Of a DNA stretch of 64,000 bases, positions 23,412 through 32,770 are shown piece by piece. Position 1 is the stretch's first letter. The number at the start of each line of letters is the position of its first letter. The stretch is from J029 sp964482495 (GTDB taxonomy: Bacteria; Planctomycetota; UBA1135), in assembly GCA_964482495.1 (NCBI GenBank), contig CAYZXS010000018.1, forward strand, positions 7,355 through 71,354, read 5' to 3'. A program made the position numbers and the translations under genes. The notes under the pieces were generated by a model that saw only the letters and a program-made list of their open reading frames with translations, ran no database searches and was not told where the DNA came from.

Positions 23412-26400
23412 CTAGGCCTCGGCCCGGCGCCGCAGCCGCGGCAGGCGCGAGACCAGGCGGCCGACGGTCTCGGTGTTGAGCACGTGGCCGAGGTCCTCGA
23501 GCAGGCTGTAGGTCAGCGGCACCACCCACAAAGTGAAGAAGGTCGAGAAGGCCAAGCCGCCGGAGACGCCGATGGCGAGGCCCTGGAAGCTGATGCCGCT
23601 CCCGCCGGGCACCGCCACCGCGATCGGCAGCAGTCCGGCGATGGTGGTCAGCGCCGTCATCAGCACCGGCCGCAGGCGGTCGCGCACGCCCTGGACGATG
23701 GCCTCGTCCCGGGAGGCGCCGCCGCGCCGCAGGCGGATGATGCGGTCGACCAGGACGATGCCGTTGTTCACCACCACGCCGGCGAGCACGATCATGCCGA
23801 TCATGCCGACGATGTCGATCGGGGTGCCGCTGAGCTTGAAGGCCCACTGGGCGCCGACCACCGCGAAGGCGATCGTGATCAGGACCGAGAAGGGCAGGAT
23901 CAGGGACTCGAAGAGCAGGCCCATCAGCAGGAAGACCAGCGCCACCGCCAGGGTGAAGGCGCTCATCAGCTCCTCCATGTCCTGCTCGAAGTCGCGCATG
24001 CCGCCGCTCTGCTCCCAGCGGTAGCCCTCGGGCATGTCGATCCCCGCCATCAGCGCGGTCAGGTTGGCGGCCCGCTTGCGCAGGTCCTTGCCGACCGGCT
24101 TCAGCCCGACCACCTCCATGGTGCGGGCGTCGCGGCGGTAGATCGAGGAGGGGCCGCGGCGGTCCTGGAAGCCGGCGAAGGCGCTCAGCGGCAGCGAGCT
24201 GCCGGTGGCGGTGCCGGCGACGCCGAGCTCGCGCAGGCGGGCCCGGTCGGGGTCGGCCTCCTCGTCGAACTCCATGATGATGGGCACGTCGCCGCGCTCG
24301 GTCTCGAAGCGGGAGATCATCAGGCCGCGCAGGCCCCACTCGATCACACCGAGGACGTTGCGGCTGTTGGTGCCGGCGCGCAGCAGCCGCTCGCGGTCGA
24401 GGGTCACCAGCATCTCGCGCGCGGGGTCCTCGTCCTCGGCCACGGTCTCCCAGTGGCCCAGGCCGCGGGCGGCGCGCCGCACCTGCTCGGCCAGGTCGGC
24501 CACCACCAGGCTCTCGGGGCCGGAGATCAGCAGCCGGTCCCACTGGTCCTCGGTCTGGCTCTCCTCGGAGAACTTCTCCTCGAACTTGATCTGGTAGGCA
24601 GGGTGCTTGGGCGCGTGCTCCTTGACCAGGTCGCGCAGGGCGTCGGTCTCCTCGGGCGAGATCGGCCGCTCGAACCACAGGTTGATGTCGCCGTCGCCGC
24701 GGTTGAAGCCGATGCCGAGGGTGGTCTCGCCGCCGATGGCCTCGGCGGCGCGCTGGAAGTCGTCGGCGAGCAGCGCCTGCTCCAGGGGCATCAGCGCCTC
24801 CTCGGCCTCCCACAGGGTGGTGTTGGCGCCGAACTCGAAATCGATCTGGATCTGGCCGCCGCCGCCGAGGTCGCCGGAGATCTCGTTGTCGGAGCTGGCG
24901 AGCTTGCCCGAGGCCAGGAAGAGCAGCGCCAGCATCGCGGCCCGGAAGCGGTTGTGCAGCGACCAGCCGACCAGCCGCGGCAACCAGCCGGTCAGGAAGC
25001 CGATGACGCGGTGGGCCCGCGCCTGGGCCGGGCGCGTGGCGGCGCCGTCGGCGCGGTCGCGGACCAGGAAGCGCGAGGCCACCGGAACGACCAGGATCGC
25101 GAGGAACAAGGCCGCGGCCAGCGAGATGCACAGCGGGATGCCGATCGAGGTGGTGAAGGTCCGCGCGTTGCGGTCCTCGGTCATGAAGATCAGCGGCAGG
25201 AAGACCACGATCGTGGTCGCCGTGGCCGTGATCACCGCCAGCATCATGTCGGCCGGGCCGCGGGTGCAGGCCTTGGACAGCGCCTCGCCGCGCTCCCGGC
25301 GGTGGAAGATGCTCTCCACGATCACCACCGAGTTGTCGACCAGCATGCCGATGGAGATCGTGATCCCCATCATCGAGAACAGGTTGAAGGTGCCGCCGCT
25401 GAAGTACAGATAGGCCAGCGTGGCGAGCACCGAGAAGGGGATCGAGAGCGCGATCAGGAAGGTGAAGCGCAGCCGCCACAAGAACAGGAACAGCACCGCG
25501 CTGGCGATGGCGCCGCCGATCGCCGCGTCCTCGACCAGTCCCACGAGCGAGTCGCGGATGGTGTCGCCCTGGGACCAGAAGACGCTGTAGTCGAGGCCGC
25601 CCAGGACGGGGTCGTCGGGCAGCTCCTCCTCGAACATGCGCTGCAGCTCGCTGCAGACCTCGAAGCTGTTGGCGGCGGTCTCCTTCGACACCGACAAGCC
25701 CATGGCGTACTGGCCGTCGACCTTGAACAGGTATTCCGGCGCCGAGTGGACCAGGATGACGCGGCCGATGTCGCGGATCCGCAGCCCCTCGCGGACCGGG
25801 AAGTCCTCGATCTCCTCGAGGGAATCGAAGCGGCCGTCGATGCGGACGATGTAGCGCGAGCCGGCTTCGTCCAGGTCCCCGACCGGGGCGCTCAGGTTGT
25901 CGGCCTGCAGCTGGCCGAGCAGGGCGCCGATGTCCACTCGGTTGGCGCGCACCAGGTCCTCGTCGAGCAGGATCCGCACCGAGCGCGGCATCAGGCCCAT
26001 GGCGTCCGCGGAGGCGACGCCGTCGACCGACTCCAGCCGCGGGATCAGGACGTCGCCGACCAGCTCCTGGGCCTCCTCGGCCATCTCGTCGCTGTAGAGG
26101 ACGCCGCACCACAGCACCGGCTGGTCGTCGGCGGTGAAGCGGCGGGCGACGACTCGGTCGGCCTCGCGCGGCAGCCGCGGCCGGGCCCGCTCCAGGCGGT
26201 CGGCGACCTCGGCGTAGGCCTGGTCCATGTCGAAGCTGCCCGAGAAGGACAGGTTGACCCAGCAGCCGCCCTCGAAGGCCCGAGCGGTGATCCGCTGCAC
26301 CCCGCGGATGGTCTGGAATTCCTCCTCCAGCGGCCGCACCAGCTTCTGCTCGACCTCGACCGGGTTGGCGCCCGGCCAGCTGGTCGAGACCGAGATGCTA

Positions 26401-26555
26401 GACATGGCAAAGCCGCTCGGCAGCAGCTCGATCGGGATCCGCAGGGCGGCGATGGCGCTGGCGCCCAGCAGCGCCGTGACCACCATGAGCACGGCGATCG
26501 GCCGGCTCACGAGCTTCTGGAAGAAGCCGACCAGGCGGTCGTCGGGCTCGCTCAT
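23412..26555 (-). CDS. RND-family efflux pump (second pump of a two-pump operon)
   Basis: 1047 residues from ATG 26555 (overlapping the previous stop as ATGA). A complete RND/AcrB-fold transporter: first helix (RPIAVLMVVTALLGASAIA), porter domain with STSWPGANPVEVEQKLVRPL, helices 2-6 with GITISIGMLVDNSVVIVES (TM4, Asp present for proton transfer), a second porter half, and helices 8-12 with GMIGMIVLAGVVVNNGIVLVD. Such trimers export drugs, lipids or metals using the proton gradient with a fusion protein and outer-membrane channel. It is distinct from the neighbouring pump, so together they may form a heteromeric pump like MdtBC. Substrate unknown. Confidence 0.9.
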   Translation of the reverse strand: MSEPDDRLVGFFQKLVSRPIAVLMVVTALLGASAIAALRIPIELLPSGFAMSSISVSTSWPGANPVEVEQKLVRPLEEEFQTIRGVQRITARAFEGGCWVNLSFSGSFDMDQAYAEVADRLERARPRLPREADRVVARRFTADDQPVLWCGVLYSDEMAEEAQELVGDVLIPRLESVDGVASADAMGLMPRSVRILLDEDLVRANRVDIGALLGQLQADNLSAPVGDLDEAGSRYIVRIDGRFDSLEEIEDFPVREGLRIRDIGRVILVHSAPEYLFKVDGQYAMGLSVSKETAANSFEVCSELQRMFEEELPDDPVLGGLDYSVFWSQGDTIRDSLVGLVEDAAIGGAIASAVLFLFLWRLRFTFLIALSIPFSVLATLAYLYFSGGTFNLFSMMGITISIGMLVDNSVVIVESIFHRRERGEALSKACTRGPADMMLAVITATATTIVVFLPLIFMTEDRNARTFTTSIGIPLCISLAAALFLAILVVPVASRFLVRDRADGAATRPAQARAHRVIGFLTGWLPRLVGWSLHNRFRAAMLALLFLASGKLASSDNEISGDLGGGGQIQIDFEFGANTTLWEAEEALMPLEQALLADDFQRAAEAIGGETTLGIGFNRGDGDINLWFERPISPEETDALRDLVKEHAPKHPAYQIKFEEKFSEESQTEDQWDRLLISGPESLVVADLAEQVRRAARGLGHWETVAEDEDPAREMLVTLDRERLLRAGTNSRNVLGVIEWGLRGLMISRFETERGDVPIIMEFDEEADPDRARLRELGVAGTATGSSLPLSAFAGFQDRRGPSSIYRRDARTMEVVGLKPVGKDLRKRAANLTALMAGIDMPEGYRWEQSGGMRDFEQDMEELMSAFTLAVALVFLLMGLLFESLILPFSVLITIAFAVVGAQWAFKLSGTPIDIVGMIGMIVLAGVVVNNGIVLVDRIIRLRRGGASRDEAIVQGVRDRLRPVLMTALTTIAGLLPIAVAVPGGSGISFQGLAIGVSGGLAFSTFFTLWVVPLTYSLLEDLGHVLNTETVGRLVSRLPRLRRRAEA

Positions 26556-29500
26556 GCCGCGCTCCGCTCCGGGGTAGCCAGGGCGACCAGGCGGTAGAGG
26601 ACCGGGATCACCACCAGGGTCAGCAGGGTCGAGACGCTCAGCCCGGCGATCACCACCAGCGCCATCGGCGCCCGCAGCTCGGTGCCCTCGGCGGAGCCGA
26701 TGCTGCCGATGCCGGGCAAGCCGGCCAGCCAGCCGGTCAGCGGGATCATGCCCAGCACGGTGGTGAAGGTGGTCATCAGGATCGGCCGCAGGCGGGCCCG
26801 CCCGGCCTCGATGATGGCCTCGTTGAGCTCCAGGCCGCGCTGCTCGCGGTTGCGGTTGATGCGGTCCACCAGGACGATGGCGTTGTTGACCACGATGCCG
26901 GCCAGGACCACGCCGCCGAGCAGCGCCACCACCGAGATCGGCGTGCCGGCCAGCTTCAGGGCCCAGACCGCGCCGATGCCGGCCAGCGGCACCGAGAACA
27001 TGATGATGAAGGGCTGCAGCAGCGACTCGAACTGCGCCGCCATGACCGCGTAGACCAAGAACACCGCCAGCAAGAGCGCGAAGCTGAGCGAGCTCAGCGC
27101 CGACTCCATCTCCTGCTTCTGGCCGGTCACCTGCACCGTCACCGTCGGCGGCAGGCGCAGGCCGTCGAGGCGCTGGTCGAGCTGGTCGGTGAGGCCGCCG
27201 AGGTCGAAGCCGCCGCCGGCCAGCGAGGCTGACAGCACCGCCGCCCGGCGCTTGCCGACGTGGCGGATCTCGCTCGGCCCGAAGTCGGTGCTGAGGCTGG
27301 CCACGGCGCCCAGCGGCAGCGGCCGCTCGGCGTCGGGGTTGATCGGGATGTCGCGCAGCTGCTCGACGTGCTGCATCGAGTCCAGGTCGGCGCGGACCCG
27401 GATGTCGAGGCGCTCGTCCGCCTCGGGGAAGGTGGACGAGACCTCGCCCTCCACCGCCAGCCGCAGCCGCTGGGCCACCTGGCCCAGGTTGAGGCCGTGC
27501 TCGGCCAGGCGCTCGCGGTCGAGCACCACCCGGACCTCGGGGTTGCCGCGGCGGATCGAGCTGCGCAGGTCGACGATGCCCGGGATGTCGCTGACCCGGC
27601 GCTGGATGTCGGCGGCGATCAGCTCCAGTTCCTCGAGGTCGTCGCCGAGCACCTCGATCTCGAGCGGCGCCTTCAGCGCCAGCAGCGTCGGCCGCTTGAG
27701 CTGGAAGCGAGCCAGGGCCGGCTCGCTGGCGAGCACGGCGCGGATCTCGCCCTCGACCCGCTCCTCGATCTGGCGGGCCTGGTCGCCGGGCTGGGTGCGG
27801 ACCGTGATCCGGGCGACGTGCGGGCCGTCCTCCTCGGAGCTGATCGACTCGCGATCGGCGCCGCTGACCACGGCGGACTCGATGACGCCGTCGATGGCGG
27901 CCAGCCGGCGCTCGAGGCCGGTGGCGATGCGGTCGGTCTCCTCGAGCGGGTAGCCGGCCGGGAAGTAGGCCTCGGCGGTGATCTCGCCCTGCAGGACCTC
28001 GGGCAGCAGCTCGCGGCCGAGGCTGCCGGCGGCGCTCCAGGCCGACAGGGCCAGGGCGCTCACGAGCAGCAGGGTGAGCACCGGAAGCCGCAGCGCGCCG
28101 CGCAGGAAGGTCGGGTAGCTGCGGTTCAGGCCCGCCTGGACCCAGTCGACCAGCAGGGCCGGGACCTGGAGCACCAGCCAGACCGGGAGCAGGGCCGCGA
28201 GGGCCAGCCAGCGGAGCAGGAAGAACAGGAAGCCGGTGAGGTCGGCGACCAAGCGCCCCGCGAGCAGGAGCAGGGCCTCGCTGAAGACGATCACCAGCAT
28301 CAGCAGGGCCGCGGCGAGGCCGCCGCCGAAGATCAGGTCGCCGCGGGTGGGCTGGGGCTTCGGGGCGGGTTGGCCTCCCGGCTGGGGCTTCGGGGGCGCC
28401 GGGGCGGCCTCCGGCTCGGCGGCGGCCGGCTCGGCGGCAACGCCCTCCTCGGCGGCCGCGGCTTCCGCGCGGGCGGCGGCGGCGGCCATGGCCTGGATCT
28501 TCTGCCGCACCAGGGAGTCCTCCTCCAGGGTGGTGTAGCCGTAGCCGGCGACTCCGGCGCTGACCACCGCCAGGATCAGCAGCGCCGGCCACCAGCGCGG
28601 CAGGCGCACTCCCCGGAAGAAGCCGGCGCGGAGGCGGGGCAGGAGCCCCGGCGCGGGCGTCCGCGGCGGACCGCCTTCCTCCATGCTCTCATTGCCGCGG
28701 CGCAGCATGCGCGCGGCCAGCCCCGGGATGAAGAACAGCGCCACCGCCAGGGACAACAGCAGCGAAGCCACCACGGTCAGCGACTGGTCGCCGAAGGTCT
28801 GGCCGGCGATGCCCTCGACGAAGACGATGGGCGCGAACACCGCGATCGTGGTCAGGGTCGAGGCCGTCACCGCCGAGCCCACCTCCGAGACGCCGCGGAT
28901 CGCGGCTTGCATCGGCGGGTCGCCCTCCTCGCGGCAGCGGTTGATCGACTCGAGCACGACGATGGCGTTGTCCACCAGCATGCCGATGCCCAGCGCCAGG
29001 CCGCCCAGCGACATCACGTTCATGCTGACCCCGGCGACGTACATGGCGCCGAAGGTGGCGACGATCGAGACCGGGATCGCCAGGCCGATGATGGCGGTGA
29101 TGCCGACCTGGCGCAGGAACAGGAAGCACACCAGGACCGCCAGCAGGCCGCCCGCGATCGCCGCCTCCCGGACCTCGTCGATGGCGCCCTTGACGAACAG
29201 CGACTGGTCGCTGAGCACCGTCAGCCTCATGTCCGAGGGCAGCTTCTCCTCGACCGAGCGCGCGCCGCGGCGCCAAGGCTTGCCGGCCTTCTCGGCCTGC
29301 GCCTTCTTCATCAGCTCCTGGCGCGAAAGCGGCTGGGTCTCCAGCCTCTGCCGCACCGCCTGGGCCACCTCGACGATGTTGGCGCCGGCCTCGCGGAAGA
29401 CGTCGATCTCGACCGCCTCGTTGCCGGCCACGCGCAGCACGACGTCGCGGTCCTTGTGGGTGCGGGCGACGGTGGCGACGTCCTGGAGCTTGACCGGCGT

Positions 29501-30253
29501 GGTGCCGCGCAGCAGCAGCGGCAGCTGCTCGATCTCCTCCAGGCTGCGGAACTCGTTCAGGGTCCGCACCACGTACTCGACCGCGCCCTCCTCGACCGTG
29601 CCGCCGGGCACGTTCAGGTTCTCGTCGGTCAGCCGCTGGCGCACCAGCTCCGGGGTGATGCGGTAGGCCGCCAGCTTCTGCGGGTCGACCCGGACCTGGA
29701 TCTCGTCCTCCAAGCCGCCGCGCACCTTGACCGCGGCGACGCCGGTCAGGCCCTCCAGCTCGCGCTCGACCTCCTGCTCGGCGACGTCGCGCAGCCGCAC
29801 CAGGTCGGCCTTGTCGCTCGACAGGGCGATGCGCAGGATAGGGTCCAGCGATGGGTCATAGCGCAGGATCAGCGGCCGCTCGACCCCTTGGGGCAGGAAC
29901 ACCCGGTCGAGGCGCTCGCGCACGTCCTGGACCAGGAAGGCCAGGTTCGAGCCCCACTCGAATTCGAGCAGGATCTCGCTGACCTCGGCCCGCGAGCTGC
30001 TGCGCATGCGGACGACGCCATTGACGGTCGAGAGCGCGTCCTCGACCCGCTCGGTGACCCTCTCCTCCAGGTCCTCCGGGGCGGCGCCGGGGTAGGTGGT
30101 GCGCACCGTCAGGGAGGGATAGTCGACCTCGGGCAGCAGGTCGAAGGGCAGCTTGCCCAGCGATACGAAGCCGAACACGACCACCGCCGTGAACACCATC
30201 AGCATGCCCACCGGCCGGCGGACACCCAGCGCCAGCAGTCCTTCGCCCTTCAT
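26552..30253 (-). CDS. RND-family efflux pump with enlarged, membrane-spanning central insert
   Basis: 1233 residues. RND hallmarks are clear: RTTYPGAAPEDLEERVTERV, SLGGLALGIGMLVDNAIVVL (TM4), and ALLGGVVLAGIVVNNAIVLVD near the end. Between TM6 and TM7 (about residues 520-710) lies an extra region of roughly 190 residues. It holds a hydrophobic helix, an Ala/Pro-rich linker (EPEAAPAPPKPQPGG) and two or three further hydrophobic stretches (LLMLVIVFSEALLLLAG, FLFFLLRWLALAALLPVWLV). Usual RND proteins have only a short cytoplasmic loop here and about 1040 residues in all. ATG 30253 overlaps the fusion protein's stop by one base. Co-transcribed with both neighbours; substrate unknown. Confidence 0.88.
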   Translation of the reverse strand: MKGEGLLALGVRRPVGMLMVFTAVVVFGFVSLGKLPFDLLPEVDYPSLTVRTTYPGAAPEDLEERVTERVEDALSTVNGVVRMRSSSRAEVSEILLEFEWGSNLAFLVQDVRERLDRVFLPQGVERPLILRYDPSLDPILRIALSSDKADLVRLRDVAEQEVERELEGLTGVAAVKVRGGLEDEIQVRVDPQKLAAYRITPELVRQRLTDENLNVPGGTVEEGAVEYVVRTLNEFRSLEEIEQLPLLLRGTTPVKLQDVATVARTHKDRDVVLRVAGNEAVEIDVFREAGANIVEVAQAVRQRLETQPLSRQELMKKAQAEKAGKPWRRGARSVEEKLPSDMRLTVLSDQSLFVKGAIDEVREAAIAGGLLAVLVCFLFLRQVGITAIIGLAIPVSIVATFGAMYVAGVSMNVMSLGGLALGIGMLVDNAIVVLESINRCREEGDPPMQAAIRGVSEVGSAVTASTLTTIAVFAPIVFVEGIAGQTFGDQSLTVVASLLLSLAVALFFIPGLAARMLRRGNESMEEGGPPRTPAPGLLPRLRAGFFRGVRLPRWWPALLILAVVSAGVAGYGYTTLEEDSLVRQKIQAMAAAAARAEAAAAEEGVAAEPAAAEPEAAPAPPKPQPGGQPAPKPQPTRGDLIFGGGLAAALLMLVIVFSEALLLLAGRLVADLTGFLFFLLRWLALAALLPVWLVLQVPALLVDWVQAGLNRSYPTFLRGALRLPVLTLLLVSALALSAWSAAGSLGRELLPEVLQGEITAEAYFPAGYPLEETDRIATGLERRLAAIDGVIESAVVSGADRESISSEEDGPHVARITVRTQPGDQARQIEERVEGEIRAVLASEPALARFQLKRPTLLALKAPLEIEVLGDDLEELELIAADIQRRVSDIPGIVDLRSSIRRGNPEVRVVLDRERLAEHGLNLGQVAQRLRLAVEGEVSSTFPEADERLDIRVRADLDSMQHVEQLRDIPINPDAERPLPLGAVASLSTDFGPSEIRHVGKRRAAVLSASLAGGGFDLGGLTDQLDQRLDGLRLPPTVTVQVTGQKQEMESALSSLSFALLLAVFLVYAVMAAQFESLLQPFIIMFSVPLAGIGAVWALKLAGTPISVVALLGGVVLAGIVVNNAIVLVDRINRNREQRGLELNEAIIEAGRARLRPILMTTFTTVLGMIPLTGWLAGLPGIGSIGSAEGTELRAPMALVVIAGLSVSTLLTLVVIPVLYRLVALATPERSAA

Positions 30254-31452
30254 CAGGCGTCCTCGGCCAGCTCCACCGGATCGCCGTCGGCGAGGCGGTC
30301 GGCGCCGACCAGGACCACCTGGTCATCGGGCCGCAGGAGGCAGTCCTCGCCGCCCAGGGCCTCCATGCTGTCGGGCTCCTCGAAGCCGCACTGGATCGTC
30401 GCGCGCACGGCCTTGCCGTCGCGGACGACGAAGCAGTAGGTCTGCTCGCCCTCGTAGAGCAGCGCCTTCTTCGGCACCATCAGGGCGTCGTCGTGACGGT
30501 CCAGGATCAGCTCGAGCTTGACCAGGACCCCGATCGGGATCGGCTGGTCGGCCTCGAGCGCCGCGGTCACCTTGACCGTGCCGCTCTCGCTGTCCACGGT
30601 CGGGGCGATGCGCTCGACCCGGCCGCGCAGCTCGGCGCCGGGCAGGGCCTCGCAGCTCGCGATCAGTTCCTGGCCGACCTCGAGCACCGCCAGCTCGCGC
30701 TGCGGCCGGTGGAAGATCGCCTTGGGCCGCGAGTCGTCGACCAGCTGGAAGGCGCGGCTGGCGGGGTTCGCCATGTCGCCCAGGGAGAGCTCGCGCAGGG
30801 CTACGGTGCCGGCGATCGGGGCCAGGATCAGGGTCTGGCGCAGGTCGTACTCGGCCCGGTCGAGCGCCACCTTGGCCGACTCACGGGCGGTGGTGGCGGT
30901 CACCAGCGCCATCTTGGTGGCCTCGAATTCGCGCTCGGAGATCAGCGAGGTCTCGAGCTCCTTCGAGCTCTCCATCAAGGAGACGTCGCGGTCGTGGTCG
31001 GTCTTGGCGCGCTCGTATTCGTTCTCGGCTTCCAGCAGCCGGACCTTGGCCTCGGAGACCGCGAGCTGCTCGAGGTCGTCGCGCAGCCGCGCCAGCACCT
31101 GACCCCGGTCGACCCGGTCGCCTTCTTCCACGGCCATCTCGACCACCGGCTGGGTGCGCTCGGGGAAGACGTCGACGACGTCCAGCGAGACCACGTCGGC
31201 GGTGGCCTCGAGCATCCTCACCACCGCGCGTTGCTCGATGGCGCCGACCCGGACCAGGATCGACTCCTTGGCGTCCTTTGAGGCGCCCTCGGCGGCGGCC
31301 TGGCCGTCCGTCTCAGCGGCTTCCGCCGCCGGCTGGTCAGCGGCCTCGAGGGCGCTGTCGCCGCCGTTGGAAGCGGAGGCGTCGCCGCAGGAGCTTGTCG
31401 CCAGCAGGAGGCCGGCGAGGAGGAGGGGGAGGGGGCGGGGGTCCAGGCTCAT
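30253..31452 (-). CDS. RND efflux membrane-fusion (periplasmic adaptor) protein
   Basis: 399 residues from ATG 31452, chosen because a signal peptide with a lipobox-like ATSSC (Cys22) follows at once; upstream in-frame starts would run into the moeA promoter. An acidic linker precedes the adaptor core: lipoyl half (VVEMAVEEGDRVDRGQVLARL), a long alpha-hairpin coiled coil (LEAENEYERAKTDHDRD), the second lipoyl half (LILAPIAGTVALRELSLGDMA), then beta-barrel and membrane-proximal parts. It bridges RND pump and outer-membrane channel. Heads the three-gene efflux operon, divergent from moeA. No TolC-like channel gene is in the window. Confidence 0.9.
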   Translation of the reverse strand: MSLDPRPLPLLLAGLLLATSSCGDASASNGGDSALEAADQPAAEAAETDGQAAAEGASKDAKESILVRVGAIEQRAVVRMLEATADVVSLDVVDVFPERTQPVVEMAVEEGDRVDRGQVLARLRDDLEQLAVSEAKVRLLEAENEYERAKTDHDRDVSLMESSKELETSLISEREFEATKMALVTATTARESAKVALDRAEYDLRQTLILAPIAGTVALRELSLGDMANPASRAFQLVDDSRPKAIFHRPQRELAVLEVGQELIASCEALPGAELRGRVERIAPTVDSESGTVKVTAALEADQPIPIGVLVKLELILDRHDDALMVPKKALLYEGEQTYCFVVRDGKAVRATIQCGFEEPDSMEALGGEDCLLRPDDQVVLVGADRLADGDPVELAEDA

Positions 31453-31534
31453 GGGGAGGGCATCCAAGCGGATTCTTGGGATACGCGGCTTGGGCGCTTC
31501 CATTGTCCGAATCCCGACTAGAAGATAGGACGAA
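31453..31534. other. Divergent promoter region between the efflux operon and moeA
   Basis: 82 bases that must serve both directions. On the plus strand AAGATAGGA lies just before the moeA ATG (GATAGG five bases away), possibly a -10 for a leaderless or near-leaderless message. On the minus strand the only candidate is CGTATCCC. Neither is strong and no operator is evident. Confidence 0.3.
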
Positions 31535-32770
31535 ATGAGCGCCGATCCCCGAGACCATGCCCACCGCGGCAAGGAGCTGCTGCCTTACGCCGAGGCCGTT
31601 GGTCGCCTGCTCGCGACCGCCGAGGTCGCGGTCGACGCCGCCCCGATCCCGCTCGATCGAGCGCTCGGCCGCGTGCTCGCGCAGGATGTCGCGATGGACC
31701 GGCCGGAGCCGCCGGTGCGGCGTTCGGCGATGGACGGCTTCGCCCTCCGCAGCGCCGACGGCTCGCAACCGCGACGGATCCTGGGGGCGGTCTACGCCGG
31801 CAGCGCCGAGGCGCCGGCGGTCGGCGCGGGGGAGACGGTGGCGGTGATGACCGGCGGGACGGTGGCCGACGGCGCCGACGCGGTGGTCCCGGTCGAGCGC
31901 GTGCGCCGCGAGGGCGAGCAGCTCGAAGTGCTCGAGGAACCGGCCGCGGGACAGCACGTCCGCGCCGCAGGCGAGATGGGGGACCGCGGCCGGGTGCTGC
32001 TGCGGGCGGGCCATCGGCTGCGGGTTCCCGACCTGGCCGCGGTGGCCGGCTGCGGCGTCGACCCGGTCCAGGTCTACCAGCGGCCGGGCTTCACCGTGCT
32101 CTCGACCGGCGACGAGGTGGTGCCCTGGACCGAGGCCCCGGCGCCGCACCAGGTGCGCGACAGCAATCGGCTGGCTTCGGTCCAGCAGTTGGCGGCCGGC
32201 GGCGGCGACTGCCGCGGCCACCACCACCTCCCCGACGACCCCGCCGCCCTCGAGGCCGGGGTCGCCGCCGCCCTCGAGCGGAGCCAGCTGGTGGTCACCA
32301 TCGGCGGCGTCAGCATGGGGGACAAAGACCACCTGCCCGGGGTCTTCGAGGCCCTCGGCGTCGAGCGCTCGTTCCACGGCGTCTCGGTGCAGCCGGGCAA
32401 GCCGGTCTGGGCCGGCCGGCGCGGCGGCAGCTTCGTGCTCGGCCTGCCCGGCAACCCGGTGTCCTCCTTCGTCATCCTGGAGCTGTTCGGCCTGCCGCTG
32501 CTGCAGCGCCTGGGCGGGGCAGAGGCGGTCGAAGCGCCGCGTCCGCTCGAGGCCGGGGTCAGCCAGTCGAGCAAGCGCGCCCGCAAGCGGCCGCGCTTCC
32601 TGCCCGCTGACTTGGCCACCGACGCCGACGGCCGGACCCTGGTGCGGGCCCGCCCCGAGGCCGGCTCCGGCGACTGGACGGCGATGGCCGGCGCCGAGGC
32701 GCTGCTCTTCCTCGAGCCCGGCGCCCAGGTGGACCCGGGCGATCCGGTCCGGTTCCTACGCTTGGCATGA
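31535..32770 (+). CDS. moeA: Molybdopterin molybdenumtransferase MoeA
   Basis: 411 residues. MoeA inserts molybdate into adenylylated molybdopterin to complete the molybdenum cofactor. Motifs in order: RSAMDGFALR, PVGAGETVAVMTGGTVADGAD-like segment, VLSTGDEVV, RDSNRLA, TIGGVSMGDKDHL (MoCF-binding core) and VLGLPGNPVSSFV. Domain IV lies at the end. Length is normal for the family. ATG 31535 follows the divergent promoter region; the stop overlaps lnt as ATGA. Other cofactor genes and molybdoenzymes are not in the window, so co-location with lnt probably has no functional meaning. Confidence 0.95.
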   Translation: MSADPRDHAHRGKELLPYAEAVGRLLATAEVAVDAAPIPLDRALGRVLAQDVAMDRPEPPVRRSAMDGFALRSADGSQPRRILGAVYAGSAEAPAVGAGETVAVMTGGTVADGADAVVPVERVRREGEQLEVLEEPAAGQHVRAAGEMGDRGRVLLRAGHRLRVPDLAAVAGCGVDPVQVYQRPGFTVLSTGDEVVPWTEAPAPHQVRDSNRLASVQQLAAGGGDCRGHHHLPDDPAALEAGVAAALERSQLVVTIGGVSMGDKDHLPGVFEALGVERSFHGVSVQPGKPVWAGRRGGSFVLGLPGNPVSSFVILELFGLPLLQRLGGAEAVEAPRPLEAGVSQSSKRARKRPRFLPADLATDADGRTLVRARPEAGSGDWTAMAGAEALLFLEPGAQVDPGDPVRFLRLA

